From Streptomyces capillispiralis (GTDB taxonomy: Bacteria > Actinomycetota > Actinomycetes > Streptomycetales > Streptomycetaceae): a DNA stretch of 64,000 bases. The stretch spans positions 4,372,501-4,436,500 of the forward strand of contig NZ_VIWV01000001.1 of NCBI RefSeq assembly GCF_007829875.1, read 5' to 3'. The notes under the pieces are model-generated. The model did not search any database. It was not told where the DNA came from and saw nothing but the letters and a program-made list of their open reading frames with translations. This document shows positions 33,881 to 42,537 of this stretch, in pieces. Both the position numbers and the translations under genes were made by a program. Within the stretch, counting starts at the first letter, position 1; each line of letters begins with the position of its first letter.

Positions 33881-33960
33881 CGAAGCCGACGCTATATGTT
33901 CATACTGAAACCGTTTGTCTCTGACCACTTCTGTTCGTAGAAAACACCAAAGCGGCTTCG
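33881..33960 (+). promoter_or_regulatory. Promoter and flanking inverted repeat before the purine permease
   Basis: CGAAGCCG (33881-33888) and CGGCTTCG (33953-33960) enclose 64 bp of unusually AT-rich sequence. Inside it TTGTCT and TAGAAA are separated by 17 bp, a plausible promoter. No known purine riboswitch core is recognisable. Confidence 0.45.
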
Positions 33961-33990
33961 GGGGAGGTCCGCCGGTGATGAGGTCCCTGC

Positions 33991-35442
33991 ATGTCCACGT
34001 CGGCCCCCGCCAAGGCCCCCACCCCTGACCAGCCGGGGTCCGGCGCCGCGTCCGGCGCCCTCGACCGCTACTTCCGGATCTCCGAGCGCGGCAGCACCCT
34101 GTCCCGCGAGGTCCGTGGCGGATTCGCCACCTTCTTCGCGATGGCCTACATCATCGTGCTGAACCCGATCATCCTGGGCAGCGCGAAGGACATGTACGGC
34201 CACCAGCTCGACAACGGTCAGCTGGTCACCGCGACCGCCCTGACCGCGGCGTTCACCACGCTGCTCATGGGCGTCATCGGCAACGTCCCCATCGCGCTCG
34301 CCGCCGGCCTGGGCGTCAACTCGGTCGTCGCGCTCCAGCTCGCGCCGCGCATGTCGTGGCCGGACGCCATGGGCATGGTGGTGCTGGCCGGTTTCGTGGT
34401 GATGCTGCTGGTCGCCACCGGCCTGCGCGAGCGCGTGATGAACGCCGTCCCGCACGGCCTGCGCAAGGCCATCGCCATCGGCATCGGCCTGTTCATCATG
34501 CTGATCGGCCTGGTCGACTCCGGTTTCGTCTCCCGCATCCCGGACGTCGCCCAGACCACCGTGCCGCTCCAGCTCGGCGGCGACGGCCACCTCAACGGCT
34601 GGCCCGTCCTCGTCTTCATCCTCGGCGCGCTGCTCACCCTGGCGCTGATCGTGCGCAAGGTGCCCGGCGCCATCCTCATCTCGATCGTCGCGATGACGGT
34701 CCTCGCGGTGATCATCAACGCGGTGGCGGACGTCCCCTCCTGGGGTCTGACCACCCCGAAGTGGCCCGGCAACCCGGTCGCCACGCCCGACTTCGGCCTC
34801 GTCGGCGAGGTCAGCCTGTTCGGCGGGTTCGCCAAGGTGGGCGTGCTGACCGGCATCCTGTTCGTCTTCACCGTGCTGCTGTCGTGCTTCTTCGACGCGA
34901 TGGGCACGATCATGGGCGTCTCGGACGAGGCCAGGCTGACCGACGCGCAGGGGCAGATGCCCGGCATCAACAAGGTGCTGTTCATCGACGGTGTCGCGGT
35001 CGCCGCGGGCGGCGCCAGCTCCTCCTCGGCCACCACGGCCTTCGTGGAGTCCACCGCAGGCGTCGGCGAGGGCGCGCGCACCGGCTTCGCCAACGTCGTC
35101 ACCGGCGGCCTCTTCGCGGTGGCCCTGTTCCTCACGCCCGTCGCCACGATGGTCCCGTCCCAGGCGGCCACCCCGGCGCTGCTCGCGGTGGGCTTCCTCA
35201 TCCTGGCGGGCTCGGTCAGGGAGATCGACTGGGCGGACCACACGATCGCCGTCCCGGCCTTCGTGACGATGGTGATGATGCCGTTCACCTACTCGATCAC
35301 CAACGGCATCGGCATGGGCTTCATCACCTTCGTGGTGCTGCGCCTGGCGGCCGGCCGCGGCCGGGAGGTCCCGCCGGCGATGTACGTGGTGGCGGCGGTC
35401 TTCGCCTTCTACTACCTGATGCCGGCGCTGGGCCTGACCTGA
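33991..35442 (+). CDS. NCS2-family purine permease (guanine/hypoxanthine type)
   Basis: This 483-residue transporter has about 12-14 membrane segments. The AzgA/PbuG-type signatures are FFAMAYIIVLNP near residues 45-60, ALAAGLGVNSVVAL, and FDAMGTIMGVSDEA near residue 305 followed by GASSSSATTAFVESTAGVGEGARTG. It imports purine bases using the proton gradient. ATG 33991 with a GAGG site. It is followed by a hairpin that also faces the convergent small gene. Confidence 0.92.
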   Translation: MSTSAPAKAPTPDQPGSGAASGALDRYFRISERGSTLSREVRGGFATFFAMAYIIVLNPIILGSAKDMYGHQLDNGQLVTATALTAAFTTLLMGVIGNVPIALAAGLGVNSVVALQLAPRMSWPDAMGMVVLAGFVVMLLVATGLRERVMNAVPHGLRKAIAIGIGLFIMLIGLVDSGFVSRIPDVAQTTVPLQLGGDGHLNGWPVLVFILGALLTLALIVRKVPGAILISIVAMTVLAVIINAVADVPSWGLTTPKWPGNPVATPDFGLVGEVSLFGGFAKVGVLTGILFVFTVLLSCFFDAMGTIMGVSDEARLTDAQGQMPGINKVLFIDGVAVAAGGASSSSATTAFVESTAGVGEGARTGFANVVTGGLFAVALFLTPVATMVPSQAATPALLAVGFLILAGSVREIDWADHTIAVPAFVTMVMMPFTYSITNGIGMGFITFVVLRLAAGRGREVPPAMYVVAAVFAFYYLMPALGLT

Positions 35443-35451
35443 TCCCGCGCC

Positions 35452-35470
35452 ACGGGGTCGCGTGACCCCG
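35452..35470. terminator. Bidirectional hairpin terminator
   Basis: CGGGGTC (35453-35459) and GACCCCG (35464-35470) form a perfect 7-bp stem with a 4-nt loop ten bases after the permease stop and ten before the convergent gene's stop. Confidence 0.6.
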
Positions 35471-35480
35471 CGCCGCGGGC

Positions 35481-35669
35481 TCACGTGACCCCGTAGAACT
35501 TCTCCGTCTCCTCGACGGCGGTCTGGAACCGCTGGTCGAAGTCATCGCGCATGAGCGTCCGGACGACATAGTCCTGGACGCTCATGCCGCGTTTGGCGGC
35601 GTGGTGCCGGAGTCGTTCGAGCAGGTCGTGGTCCATCCGCAGGCTGAGCACGTCGGTCCCCATGTCCAC
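35481..35669 (-). CDS. Ribbon-helix-helix DNA-binding protein, antitoxin-like
   Basis: The 62-residue protein has a short beta strand (VLSLRMD) followed by two helices (HDLLERLRHHAAKRGMSVQDYVVRTLMRDDF), the Arc/CopG-type fold used by many antitoxins. A short acidic tail follows (EETEKFYG). No toxin gene is next to it. The start is GTG 35669 or ATG 35663. It may be a solitary regulator or a relic antitoxin. Confidence 0.75.
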   Translation of the reverse strand: MDMGTDVLSLRMDHDLLERLRHHAAKRGMSVQDYVVRTLMRDDFDQRFQTAVEETEKFYGVT

Positions 35670-35784
35670 GAGCGTTGCCGCACACCTCGGTGCGACGGGT
35701 GGCGTTTCCCGTAGGGATCACTCGTATGGGTGATCCGGTGTGACAGTGGCGGGGCTCACGGCGCTGGTGCGCACCCCGGGTGGT

Positions 35785-35814
35785 CTTTAGCGAGAGTAAT
35801 GAGTTACGCTAAAG
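35785..35814. promoter_or_regulatory. MarR operator at the start of the regulator gene
   Basis: CTTTAGCG (35785-35792) and CGCTAAAG (35807-35814) form perfect 8-bp arms, with a weaker inner GTAA/TTAC pair. The dyad ends three bases before the MarR start codon, so autorepression is likely. Confidence 0.7.
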
Positions 35815-35817
35815 AAC

Positions 35818-36255
35818 ATGCCGGACCTCAGCCATGGCGACGACGCAGCCGCCGTGAACGCCCTCCGCTCCGCCGTGATGCGGCTGTCCCGTCGGCTCAA
35901 GCACCAGCGGGTCGACGAGTCGCTCAGCCCCACCGAGATGTCGGTGCTCGGCACCCTGGCCCGCTGCGGCCGGGCCACCCCGGGCGAGCTCGCCCGCAAG
36001 GAACACGTGCAGCCGCCGTCGATGACCCGCATCGTGGCCCTGCTGGAGGCCAAGGGACTGGTCCGGCTGGAGCCGCACCCGGACGACCGGCGCCAGAAGG
36101 TCGTCACGCAGACCGAGCGGGCCGAGGCGATGCTCGAAGAGAGCCGCCGCAAGCGGAACGCGTTCCTCGCCTCGCTGGTCGAGGAACTGGACGAGGACGA
36201 GTGGGCGGTACTCCGCGCCGCCGCCCCCGTGCTGGAGAAACTCGCGCACGTCTGA
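35818..36255 (+). CDS. MarR-family transcriptional regulator
   Basis: The 145-residue protein has the MarR winged helix: SPTEMSVLGTLARCGRATPGELARKEHVQPPSMTRIVALLEAKGLVRLEPHPDDRRQKVV. It probably represses itself and the MFS pump that follows after 32 bp on the same strand. The inducer is unknown. ATG 35818 lies just inside the downstream edge of a clear operator. Confidence 0.92.
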   Translation: MPDLSHGDDAAAVNALRSAVMRLSRRLKHQRVDESLSPTEMSVLGTLARCGRATPGELARKEHVQPPSMTRIVALLEAKGLVRLEPHPDDRRQKVVTQTERAEAMLEESRRKRNAFLASLVEELDEDEWAVLRAAAPVLEKLAHV

Positions 36256-36287
36256 GCACACAGCAGCAGTGACAGGAGGCGAACCCT

Positions 36288-37652
36288 TTGAGTTCGGGAC
36301 CCGGAGCAGCTTCCGCCCCCGCACCTGACCCCCACGACACCGCGACCGCCCCCGACACCACCGCCCGCAAGACCTCGATGTTCTCCTCGCTGAGGATCAG
36401 GAACTACCGCCTGTTCTTCCTCGGCCAGGTGGTCTCCAACACCGGCACCTGGATGCAGCGCATCGCCCAGGACTGGCTGGTGCTCAGCCTCACCGGCTCC
36501 TCCGCCGCCGTCGGCATCACCACGGCCCTGCAGTTCCTGCCGATGCTGCTGTTCGGCCTCTACGGCGGCGTCCTCGTCGACCGCCTGCGCAAGCGCCCCA
36601 CGCTGGTCGTCACCCAGTCCGCGATGGCCCTCACCGCGCTCGCGCTGGCCGCCCTCACCCTCACCGGCCAGGTCCAGGTCTGGCACGTCTACCTCGCCGC
36701 CTTCGCCGTCGGCCTCGCGACCGTCGTCGACAACCCGGCCCGCCAGTCCTTCGTCTCCGAACTCGTCGGCCCCGGCCAGCTGCAGAACGCGGTCAGCCTG
36801 AACTCCGCCAATTTCCAGTCCGCCCGCCTGGTCGGCCCCGCCGTCGCGGGCCTGCTGATCACCGGCGTCGGCACGGGGTGGGCGTTCCTCCTCAACGGCC
36901 TGTCCTTCGTCGCGCCGCTGACCGGCCTGATGCTGATGCGCGCCCGCGAACTGCACGTCGTGGAGCGCGCCCCGCGCGGCAAGGGCCAGCTGCGGGAGGG
37001 CCTGCGCTACGTCGCCGGGCGGCCCGAGCTGATCTGGCCCATCGTCCTGGTCGGCTTCATAGGGACCTTCGCCTTCAACTTCCCCGTCTACCTGTCGGCC
37101 TTCGCCGACGACGTCTTCCACGGCGGGGCGGGCGCCTACAGCCTGTTCAACACGCTGGCCGCGGTCGGCTCCGTCTCCGGCGCGCTGCTCGCCGCCCGGC
37201 GCGGCACCGCCCGGCTGCGGCTGCTGATCCTGGGCGCGCTGGCCTTCGGCGCGGTGGAGATCGTGGCCGCCGCCTCCCCGGCCCTGTGGATGTTCGCCCT
37301 GCTCATGATCCCGCTGGGCCTGTTCGCGATGACGGTCAACGTCACCACCAACACCAGCCTCCAGATGGCGACGGACCCGGCGGTGCGCGGGCGTGTCATG
37401 GCCCTCTACATGATGGTCTTCCTCGGCGGTTCCCCGGTCGGCGCCCCGATCGTCGGCTGGATCACCGACACCTACGGCGCCCGGGTCGGCCTCGCGGCCG
37501 GCGGCGCGGTCGCCGTCCTCGCCGCGACCGTCATCGGCCTGGTCCTCGCCCGGGTCGGCGGGCTGCGCCTGTCCGTCGGCTGGCACCGAGGCCACCCACG
37601 GGTCCGGTTCGTCCCCCGGGACCGGCAGGAGACGCTGGCACCGGTGGCATGA
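36288..37652 (+). CDS. MFS efflux transporter (EntS/DHA3-like)
   Basis: This 454-residue carrier has about 12 membrane segments. The cytoplasmic motif A-like DRLRKRPTLV and the first-helix FFLGQVVSNTGTWMQRIAQDWLV signature place it in the enterobactin-exporter/multidrug-like branch. TTG 36288 is supported by AGGAGG 8 bp upstream. Co-transcription with the MarR gene is likely. It probably exports a toxic small molecule or siderophore-like compound. Confidence 0.9.
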   Translation: MSSGPGAASAPAPDPHDTATAPDTTARKTSMFSSLRIRNYRLFFLGQVVSNTGTWMQRIAQDWLVLSLTGSSAAVGITTALQFLPMLLFGLYGGVLVDRLRKRPTLVVTQSAMALTALALAALTLTGQVQVWHVYLAAFAVGLATVVDNPARQSFVSELVGPGQLQNAVSLNSANFQSARLVGPAVAGLLITGVGTGWAFLLNGLSFVAPLTGLMLMRARELHVVERAPRGKGQLREGLRYVAGRPELIWPIVLVGFIGTFAFNFPVYLSAFADDVFHGGAGAYSLFNTLAAVGSVSGALLAARRGTARLRLLILGALAFGAVEIVAAASPALWMFALLMIPLGLFAMTVNVTTNTSLQMATDPAVRGRVMALYMMVFLGGSPVGAPIVGWITDTYGARVGLAAGGAVAVLAATVIGLVLARVGGLRLSVGWHRGHPRVRFVPRDRQETLAPVA

Positions 37653-37668
37653 CGTCCGCCTGCCGGCG

Positions 37669-38256
37669 TCAGTCCCGGGGAAACTCGTCGGTCTTGAGGA
37701 CGAGACCGACGGCCGTCCGGGTCAGATCGATCTCCTCGCCGAAACCGAAGCTGAGGCCGGCGTGGTAGGTGCCGTCCTTCGGCAGGGTGTGCAGGTGCCA
37801 CTCACCGGTGTACGGATCGACGATCAGGTACACCGGCACCCCGGCGCTCGCGTACGTGTCCTTCTTCGGACCGTAGTCGTTGGCGGCGGTGTCCCTGGAG
37901 ATCACCTCGGCGATGAACTCGATATCCTGATGACGCCAGTGGCCCCGGCTGTCCTTCACCGAGCCGTCGGCGAACGCCGCGACATCGCAGGCGAAGCCGT
38001 TCAGCCGTCCGGGGAAGTCGATCCGCACGTCCGACGCCAGTCGCTTGCGCGGGTACTCGGCACGCAACTGTTCCAGGAGGTCGAAAATGATCTGGAAGTG
38101 GGTGTCCCGCTGCGGCGTCATGAAGATGTGCCCCCCGACGATCTCGGTCTTGTAACCCTCGGGGACGGGCATCTTCTCCAGCCACTCGAACATCATGTCG
38201 AGCGTGAGTTCGTCGCCGCTCTCGGCCATCTCGATCCTGTCTTCGAGGACGGTCAT
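37669..38256 (-). CDS. Uma2 family putative restriction-endonuclease-fold protein
   Basis: The 195-residue protein shows the Uma2/DUF820 PD-(D/E)XK layout: VEGGHIFMTP-like strand, RIDFPGRLNGFACDVAAF (Asp), DIEFIAEVISRDTAANDYGPKKDTYASAGVPVYLIVDP (Glu, Lys). The catalytic role is uncertain; many copies occur in Streptomyces and cyanobacteria. ATG 38256 has GGAGGAG 7 bp upstream. Standalone, convergent with the MFS gene. Confidence 0.85.
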   Translation of the reverse strand: MTVLEDRIEMAESGDELTLDMMFEWLEKMPVPEGYKTEIVGGHIFMTPQRDTHFQIIFDLLEQLRAEYPRKRLASDVRIDFPGRLNGFACDVAAFADGSVKDSRGHWRHQDIEFIAEVISRDTAANDYGPKKDTYASAGVPVYLIVDPYTGEWHLHTLPKDGTYHAGLSFGFGEEIDLTRTAVGLVLKTDEFPRD

Positions 38257-38368
38257 CGTGGCGCTCCTCCCCGGCCACCGCTCAATGCGTGCAGCCGCGC
38301 GGTACAACGATACGCACGGTGGTCGGGACACGCGGAAGCGTACGGATGTTCCAAGGGAGACTGGACCC

Positions 38369-38941
38369 ATGAGACTCTTCGCCGCCGTGCTGCCCCCCGA
38401 CGACGTGGTCCACGCGCTCGCCGTCGAGGTGGGGCGGCTGAAGAAGCTGCCCGGCGCCGACGGGCTGCGGTGGACCGGGCGGCCCGGGTGGCACCTCACC
38501 CTCGCCTTCTACGGCGAGGTCGACGACACCCTCGTACCCGACCTGACGGAGCGGCTGGCGCGGGCCGCGTCCCGTACCGAGCCGTTCGAGCTGGCGCTGT
38601 GCGGCGGCGGCCAGTTCGGGCACGGCCGGGCGCTGTGGGCCGGCGCGGACGGCGACCTGCGCACCATGCGGCTGCTGGCCGGGCGGTCCGAGGCGGCGGC
38701 CCGCAAGGCGGGCGTGGCGATGGACGAGCACCGCCGCTACAAGGCCCATCTGACGGTGGCCCGCAGCCGGGACGCCGTCGACGTACGGCCCTACCTGGAC
38801 GTCCTGCGCGCGTTCCGCAGCCGCACCTGGACCGTGGACGAGCTGGTGCTGGTGCGCAGCAACCTGCCGGCCTCCGGTGTCCCGGGCGAGCAGCCCCGCT
38901 ACGAGGCGGTCGCCCGCCGGGCCCTGGGCGCGGCCGGTTAG
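38369..38941 (+). CDS. thpR: RNA 2',3'-cyclic phosphodiesterase (ThpR / 2'-5' RNA ligase family)
   Basis: This 190-residue 2H phosphoesterase has both HxTx motifs, WHLTLAF (about residues 43-49) and KAHLTVAR (about residues 125-132). ThpR opens 2',3'-cyclic phosphates and can ligate tRNA halves; its physiological RNA is uncertain. ATG 38369 with GGGAGAC upstream; longer in-frame starts run through the divergent Uma2 promoter. A 29-residue membrane peptide gene follows after 10 bp. Confidence 0.92.
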   Translation: MRLFAAVLPPDDVVHALAVEVGRLKKLPGADGLRWTGRPGWHLTLAFYGEVDDTLVPDLTERLARAASRTEPFELALCGGGQFGHGRALWAGADGDLRTMRLLAGRSEAAARKAGVAMDEHRRYKAHLTVARSRDAVDVRPYLDVLRAFRSRTWTVDELVLVRSNLPASGVPGEQPRYEAVARRALGAAG

Positions 38942-38951
38942 GCTCGGGGGC

Positions 38952-39041
38952 GTGGACCCGAAGACCCGGAACCGGATCATGGCCGGTGCGCTCGTGTTGA
39001 TGTTCGTCGTCGTGGCGGTGGCGGCGGCGCTGGGCAGGTAG
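38952..39041 (+). CDS. Single-helix membrane micropeptide, 29 residues
   Basis: GTG 38952 with GGGGG upstream reads MDPKTRNRIMAGALVLMFVV and ends AAALGR. A basic N-terminus precedes one hydrophobic helix. It is ten bases from thpR, so it may be co-transcribed. Function is unknown and the call is tentative. Confidence 0.5.
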   Translation: MDPKTRNRIMAGALVLMFVVVAVAAALGR

Positions 39042-39094
39042 CGCCGCCGCCGGCCGTCACGGCGTCCCCGCCGCTACCGGGCGAAGGCGCCCGG

Positions 39095-40087
39095 CTACCA
39101 GGCGAAGGCCTCCGGGGAGGGCCCCGGGCCCGGGAAGATCTCGTCCAGCGAGGTCAGCAGCTCCTCGCCCAGCTCCAGCTCGACCGCGCGCAGCGCCGAG
39201 GCGAGCTGCGCGGCGGTGCGCGGGCCGACGATCGGGCCGGTCACCCCGGGCCGGGTGAGCAGCCAGGCCAGCGCGGCCTCGCCGGGCTCGACGCCGTGCT
39301 TGTCGAGCAGGTCCTCGTACGCCTGGATCTGCGCGCGGGACGACGGGTCGGCGAGCGTCTCGGCGGCCCGCCCGGAGGCGCGCCGGCCGCCCTCGACCTC
39401 CTTCTTGAGCACGCCGCCCAGCAGACCGCCGTGCAGCGGCGACCACGGGATGACCCCGAGCCCGTAGTCCTGGGCTGCCGGGATGACCTCCATCTCGGCG
39501 CGGCGCTCGGCGAGGTTGTAGAGGCACTGCTCGCTGACCAGCCCGATGGTCCCGCCGCGCCGGGCGGCGATCTCGTTGGCCTGGGCGATCTTGTAGCCGG
39601 GGAAGTTGGAGGAGCCGGCGTAGAGGACCTTGCCCTGCTGGACGAGGACGTCGATGGCCTGCCAGATCTCCTCGAAGGGCGTGTTCCGGTCGATGTGGTG
39701 GAACTGGTAGAGGTCGATGTAGTCGGTCCCCAGCCGCTTCAAGCTGGCGTCGACCGCCCGCCGGATGTTCACCGCGGACAGCTTGTCGTGGTTGGGCCAG
39801 GCCTCGCCGTCGGCGCCCATGTTCCCGTACACCTTGGTGGCCAGCACGACCTTGTCGCGCCGTCCCCCTCCCTTGGCGAACCAGCTGCCGATGATGCTCT
39901 CGGTGCGGCCCTTGTTCTCGCCCCAGCCGTACACATTGGCGGTGTCGAAGAAGTTGATCCCGGCGTCGAGCGCCGCGTCCATGATGGCGTGACTGTCCGT
40001 CTCGTCGGTCTGCGGACCGAAGTTCATCGTCCCGAGGACGAGGCGGCTGACCTTGAGTCCGGTGCGTCCGAGCTGCGTGTACTTCAT
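39095..40087 (-). CDS. Aldo/keto reductase
   Basis: The 330-residue NADPH-dependent reductase has the AKR barrel signatures: catalytic Asp in NFFDTANVYG, Tyr in that segment, Lys in VVLATKVYGNMG, and His in YQFHHID. It ends with the IVGPRTAAQLASALRA cofactor segment. ATG 40087 (MKYTQLGRTGLKVSRL) is the family's usual start. Substrate unknown; likely in the class that reduces small aldehydes or sugars. Confidence 0.92.
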   Translation of the reverse strand: MKYTQLGRTGLKVSRLVLGTMNFGPQTDETDSHAIMDAALDAGINFFDTANVYGWGENKGRTESIIGSWFAKGGGRRDKVVLATKVYGNMGADGEAWPNHDKLSAVNIRRAVDASLKRLGTDYIDLYQFHHIDRNTPFEEIWQAIDVLVQQGKVLYAGSSNFPGYKIAQANEIAARRGGTIGLVSEQCLYNLAERRAEMEVIPAAQDYGLGVIPWSPLHGGLLGGVLKKEVEGGRRASGRAAETLADPSSRAQIQAYEDLLDKHGVEPGEAALAWLLTRPGVTGPIVGPRTAAQLASALRAVELELGEELLTSLDEIFPGPGPSPEAFAW

Positions 40088-40287
40088 GGTCGTCCAGCCA
40101 ACGGCCTGGAGTGCGCTCCAGGCAAGAGCGTCAGCCGCCCGAACCGGCCGGGACGACCCAGGCCGTCCGTCCGGTGTCGGCAGCCAGTGGAAGCCGCGCA
40201 TCTCGTCGTCGATGACGGCGCGGACCGCCGGCTTCGGGTACCGCGCCAGGGCCGACTTGTCGATCTGTGTTCCGCCTGCTCCCCCGG

Positions 40288-40350
40288 AGCCCTTGCGCCC
40301 CAGAGCCCTTGCGCCCCAGAGCCCTTGCGCCCCGGCGCCCCTACGCCCCG
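40288..40350. repeat. 16-bp tandem repeats at the SGNH hydrolase 3' end
   Basis: Three perfect units AGCCCTTGCGCCCCAG (from 40288, 40304 and 40320) plus a degraded fourth occupy the sequence just after the stop of the SGNH hydrolase. Each is GC-rich with weak internal symmetry. Confidence 0.85.
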
Positions 40351-41015
40351 TAAGGCCCGCCCAGGGCCCAGTGCTGCCACATCGCCTCCGCGAAGGCTGC
40401 CGCGATCTTGTGTTCGCCGGTTTCGTTGGGGTGGGTGCCGTCGTAGGTGTCGGTCCGGAAGTCGTACGACGGGGGCGGCGGGACGAGCAGCAGGGAGGAG
40501 CCCGGTTCGTCCAGGTCGGCGGTGGTCTTCGCCAGGAGTTCGTTGAACCGGGTGACCTGTTCGGCGAAGGGCGGATCCGCGTCCACCCGTATGTTGGGCA
40601 GCACCGGCAGGACGGCGATGCGCACCCGCGGGTCGGCCTCCCGCGCCCCGGCGACGAAGGCGCGCACGTTCTCCGCCGTCTGCTCGGCGTTGGTGTAGAA
40701 GCCCAGGTCGATCAGGCCCAGCGAGACCAGCAGCACGTCCGCGCGGCAGGAGCGCACGGCGTCGCCGATCAGCGGCACCATGTGCTGCCAGCCCTCGCCC
40801 CAGCCGGCCAGGTGGGCGCGGGGGAAGTCGGGGTCGGCGTAGGCGTACGACGTGGGGGCGTCCGTCCCCGGGTCGTGCAGCGTCTCGCGGGGGCCCACCA
40901 GCGTGAAGGGGCCGCCGTACGCGGTGCACAGGTGCTGCCACAGCCGGTGGCGCCAGGTGTGTTCACCCGCGCTCCCGATCGTCATCGAGTCACCTACGGG
41001 CATGAACCTGAGCAC
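40341..41015 (-). CDS. SGNH/GDSL-family hydrolase
   Basis: The enzyme of about 224 residues begins LRFMPVGDSMTIGSAGEHTWRHRL (block I, catalytic Ser), has block II SLGLIDLG (usually G), and block V DGTHPNETGEHKIA (catalytic Asp and His). These are GDSL lipase/esterase blocks. No signal peptide is seen with the GTG 41015 start, so it is probably cytoplasmic; ATG 41003 is a possible shorter start. Block III's usual GxND becomes GLID, a deviation worth noting. Confidence 0.85.
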   Translation of the reverse strand: MLRFMPVGDSMTIGSAGEHTWRHRLWQHLCTAYGGPFTLVGPRETLHDPGTDAPTSYAYADPDFPRAHLAGWGEGWQHMVPLIGDAVRSCRADVLLVSLGLIDLGFYTNAEQTAENVRAFVAGAREADPRVRIAVLPVLPNIRVDADPPFAEQVTRFNELLAKTTADLDEPGSSLLLVPPPPSYDFRTDTYDGTHPNETGEHKIAAAFAEAMWQHWALGGPYGA

Positions 41016-41103
41016 CCGGTCATCATGGCCGATCGGCCCGGCCGCCGCGATGTGAGCCCGGACACCCGCCGTGAACGGCCGTGGACAGTGGCACTCTTGG
41101 GTC

Positions 41104-42078
41104 ATGCGCCGACCCTTCGCCCTGATCGCCGCCGCTCTCCTCACGGGCGCGCTCGCCGTGCCCGCCTCCGCCGCCGACGGCGACGACGCGTTCGCGATCA
41201 GGGACCCGCGCGTCACCGAGTCCAGCGGGCTCGCCGCCTCCCGCCTCCACCCCGGCGTCTACTGGACCCACAACGACAGCGACGACGGCCCCTACCTCTA
41301 CGCCGTCGACGGCGCGACCGGTGAGACCGTCGCGCGTCTGACCCTCACCGGCGTCGGCACGCCCCGGGACGTCGAGGCCATCTCCGTCGGGCCCGGCAAC
41401 AGGATCTTCGTCGGCGACATCGGCGACAACCTCGGCGGCACCTGGCCGTACGTGTGGATCTACGAGCTGCCCGAGCCGAAGGAGCTGAAGGACGCGACCG
41501 TGCGGGCCACGCAGTACGTGGTGAAGTACGCCGACGGGCCGCGGGACGCCGAGTCCCTGGTCGTGCACCCGAAGACCGGCCGCGTCTACGTCATCGACAA
41601 GAAGGAGGAGGGCGGGCACCTGTACGAAGGGCCCGCGCAGCTCTCGGCGTCCGGGAGCAACGTCTTCCGCCCGATCGCCCCCGTCGAGCTGTGGGCCACC
41701 GACGCCGCGTTCTCCCCCGACGGGCGGCGGCTCGCCGTGCGCGGCTACTTCGGCGGCATCGACTACACCTGGAACGGCGGGAAGCTCCGGCGCGAGGGGC
41801 GGCTGAGCGTGCCGCTCCAGGGGCAGGGGGAGTCCGTGACCTACTCCGCCGACGGGTCCCGCATCCTGTACGGCAGCGAGGGCGCCGAGAGCGCGGTCGA
41901 GGCCCGGGAGGCGCCCGGCGGGGACGCCGGGGGCGGCGGGAAGGGCGCCGGTGCGCAGGGCGGGGGGAACGCCGCCGGTGAGGGCGGGGGCGGCGGTGTC
42001 GACACCGGTGTCCTCGTCGCCGTGGGTGTCGCCGTCGCGGCGCTGTTCGGGGCCGGGCGGCTGCGCCGCCGGCGGTGA
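41104..42078 (+). CDS. Secreted beta-propeller protein with C-terminal membrane anchor
   Basis: The 324-residue protein has a signal peptide (MRRPFALIAAALLTGALAVPASA), a WD40/beta-propeller-like region (residues 30-260, ESSGLAASRLHPGVYWTHNDS, RDVEAISVGPGNRIFVGDIGDN), a Gly-rich linker (265-300) and a membrane helix with an RRRR tail (VLVAVGVAVAALFGAGRLRRRR). It probably stays on the outer face of the cell, where it may bind ligand. Function is not assigned. ATG 41104. Confidence 0.85.
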   Translation: MRRPFALIAAALLTGALAVPASAADGDDAFAIRDPRVTESSGLAASRLHPGVYWTHNDSDDGPYLYAVDGATGETVARLTLTGVGTPRDVEAISVGPGNRIFVGDIGDNLGGTWPYVWIYELPEPKELKDATVRATQYVVKYADGPRDAESLVVHPKTGRVYVIDKKEEGGHLYEGPAQLSASGSNVFRPIAPVELWATDAAFSPDGRRLAVRGYFGGIDYTWNGGKLRREGRLSVPLQGQGESVTYSADGSRILYGSEGAESAVEAREAPGGDAGGGGKGAGAQGGGNAAGEGGGGGVDTGVLVAVGVAVAALFGAGRLRRRR

Positions 42079-42207
42079 ACCGGGTCTCGCCCGGACCGCC
42101 GGTGCGTCATCCCGTGGCCGTCGGCCACCAGCGCCCGTACGGCCTCCCGTCAACATCGCCTGGCAGCTGGGCTTCCCGATCCTGTCGGTCCTCCTCTGAA
42201 GCTGCTC

Positions 42208-42537
42208 ATGTGGGAGGGGGCCCTGTGGGCTCGGCTCTGTCCCCCGGACGTCCTGGTGGCGCAACTGGACCGGCTGCTCGGCCTGGTGGGGATGGATACG
42301 GTCCACCTCGGGATCGTCCCGTTGACCAGTCCGCTCCGCCTTCCTCCGGCGAACTCCTTCTGCATGCTCGACGGTCGCCTGGTCGTCCTTGAGGACTGGC
42401 ACGCCGAACTCTGGCTGGACGACGCCGAAACGATCGCTCTCTACCAGCGCGTCTGGGACACCCTCGCCGAGTCGGCCGTCTACGGCCCCGACGCCCAGCA
42501 GGTGATCGCGCGGGTCCGTCGGAGCGTCAAGGTCTGA
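42208..42537 (+). pseudogene. Truncated DUF5753 (Scr1-type regulator) remnant
   Basis: Residues 1-109 (LWARLCPPDVLVAQLDRLLGL, HLGIVPLTSPLRLPPANSFCMLDGRLVVLEDWHAELWLDD) are the C-terminal half of a DUF5753 domain. The N-terminal helix-turn-helix is absent and the upstream 130 bp has no matching frame. The ATG at 42208 is internal to the ancestral domain, so this is a decayed copy. It lies 850 bp before an intact HTH-DUF5753 gene, suggesting duplication then loss. Confidence 0.7.
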
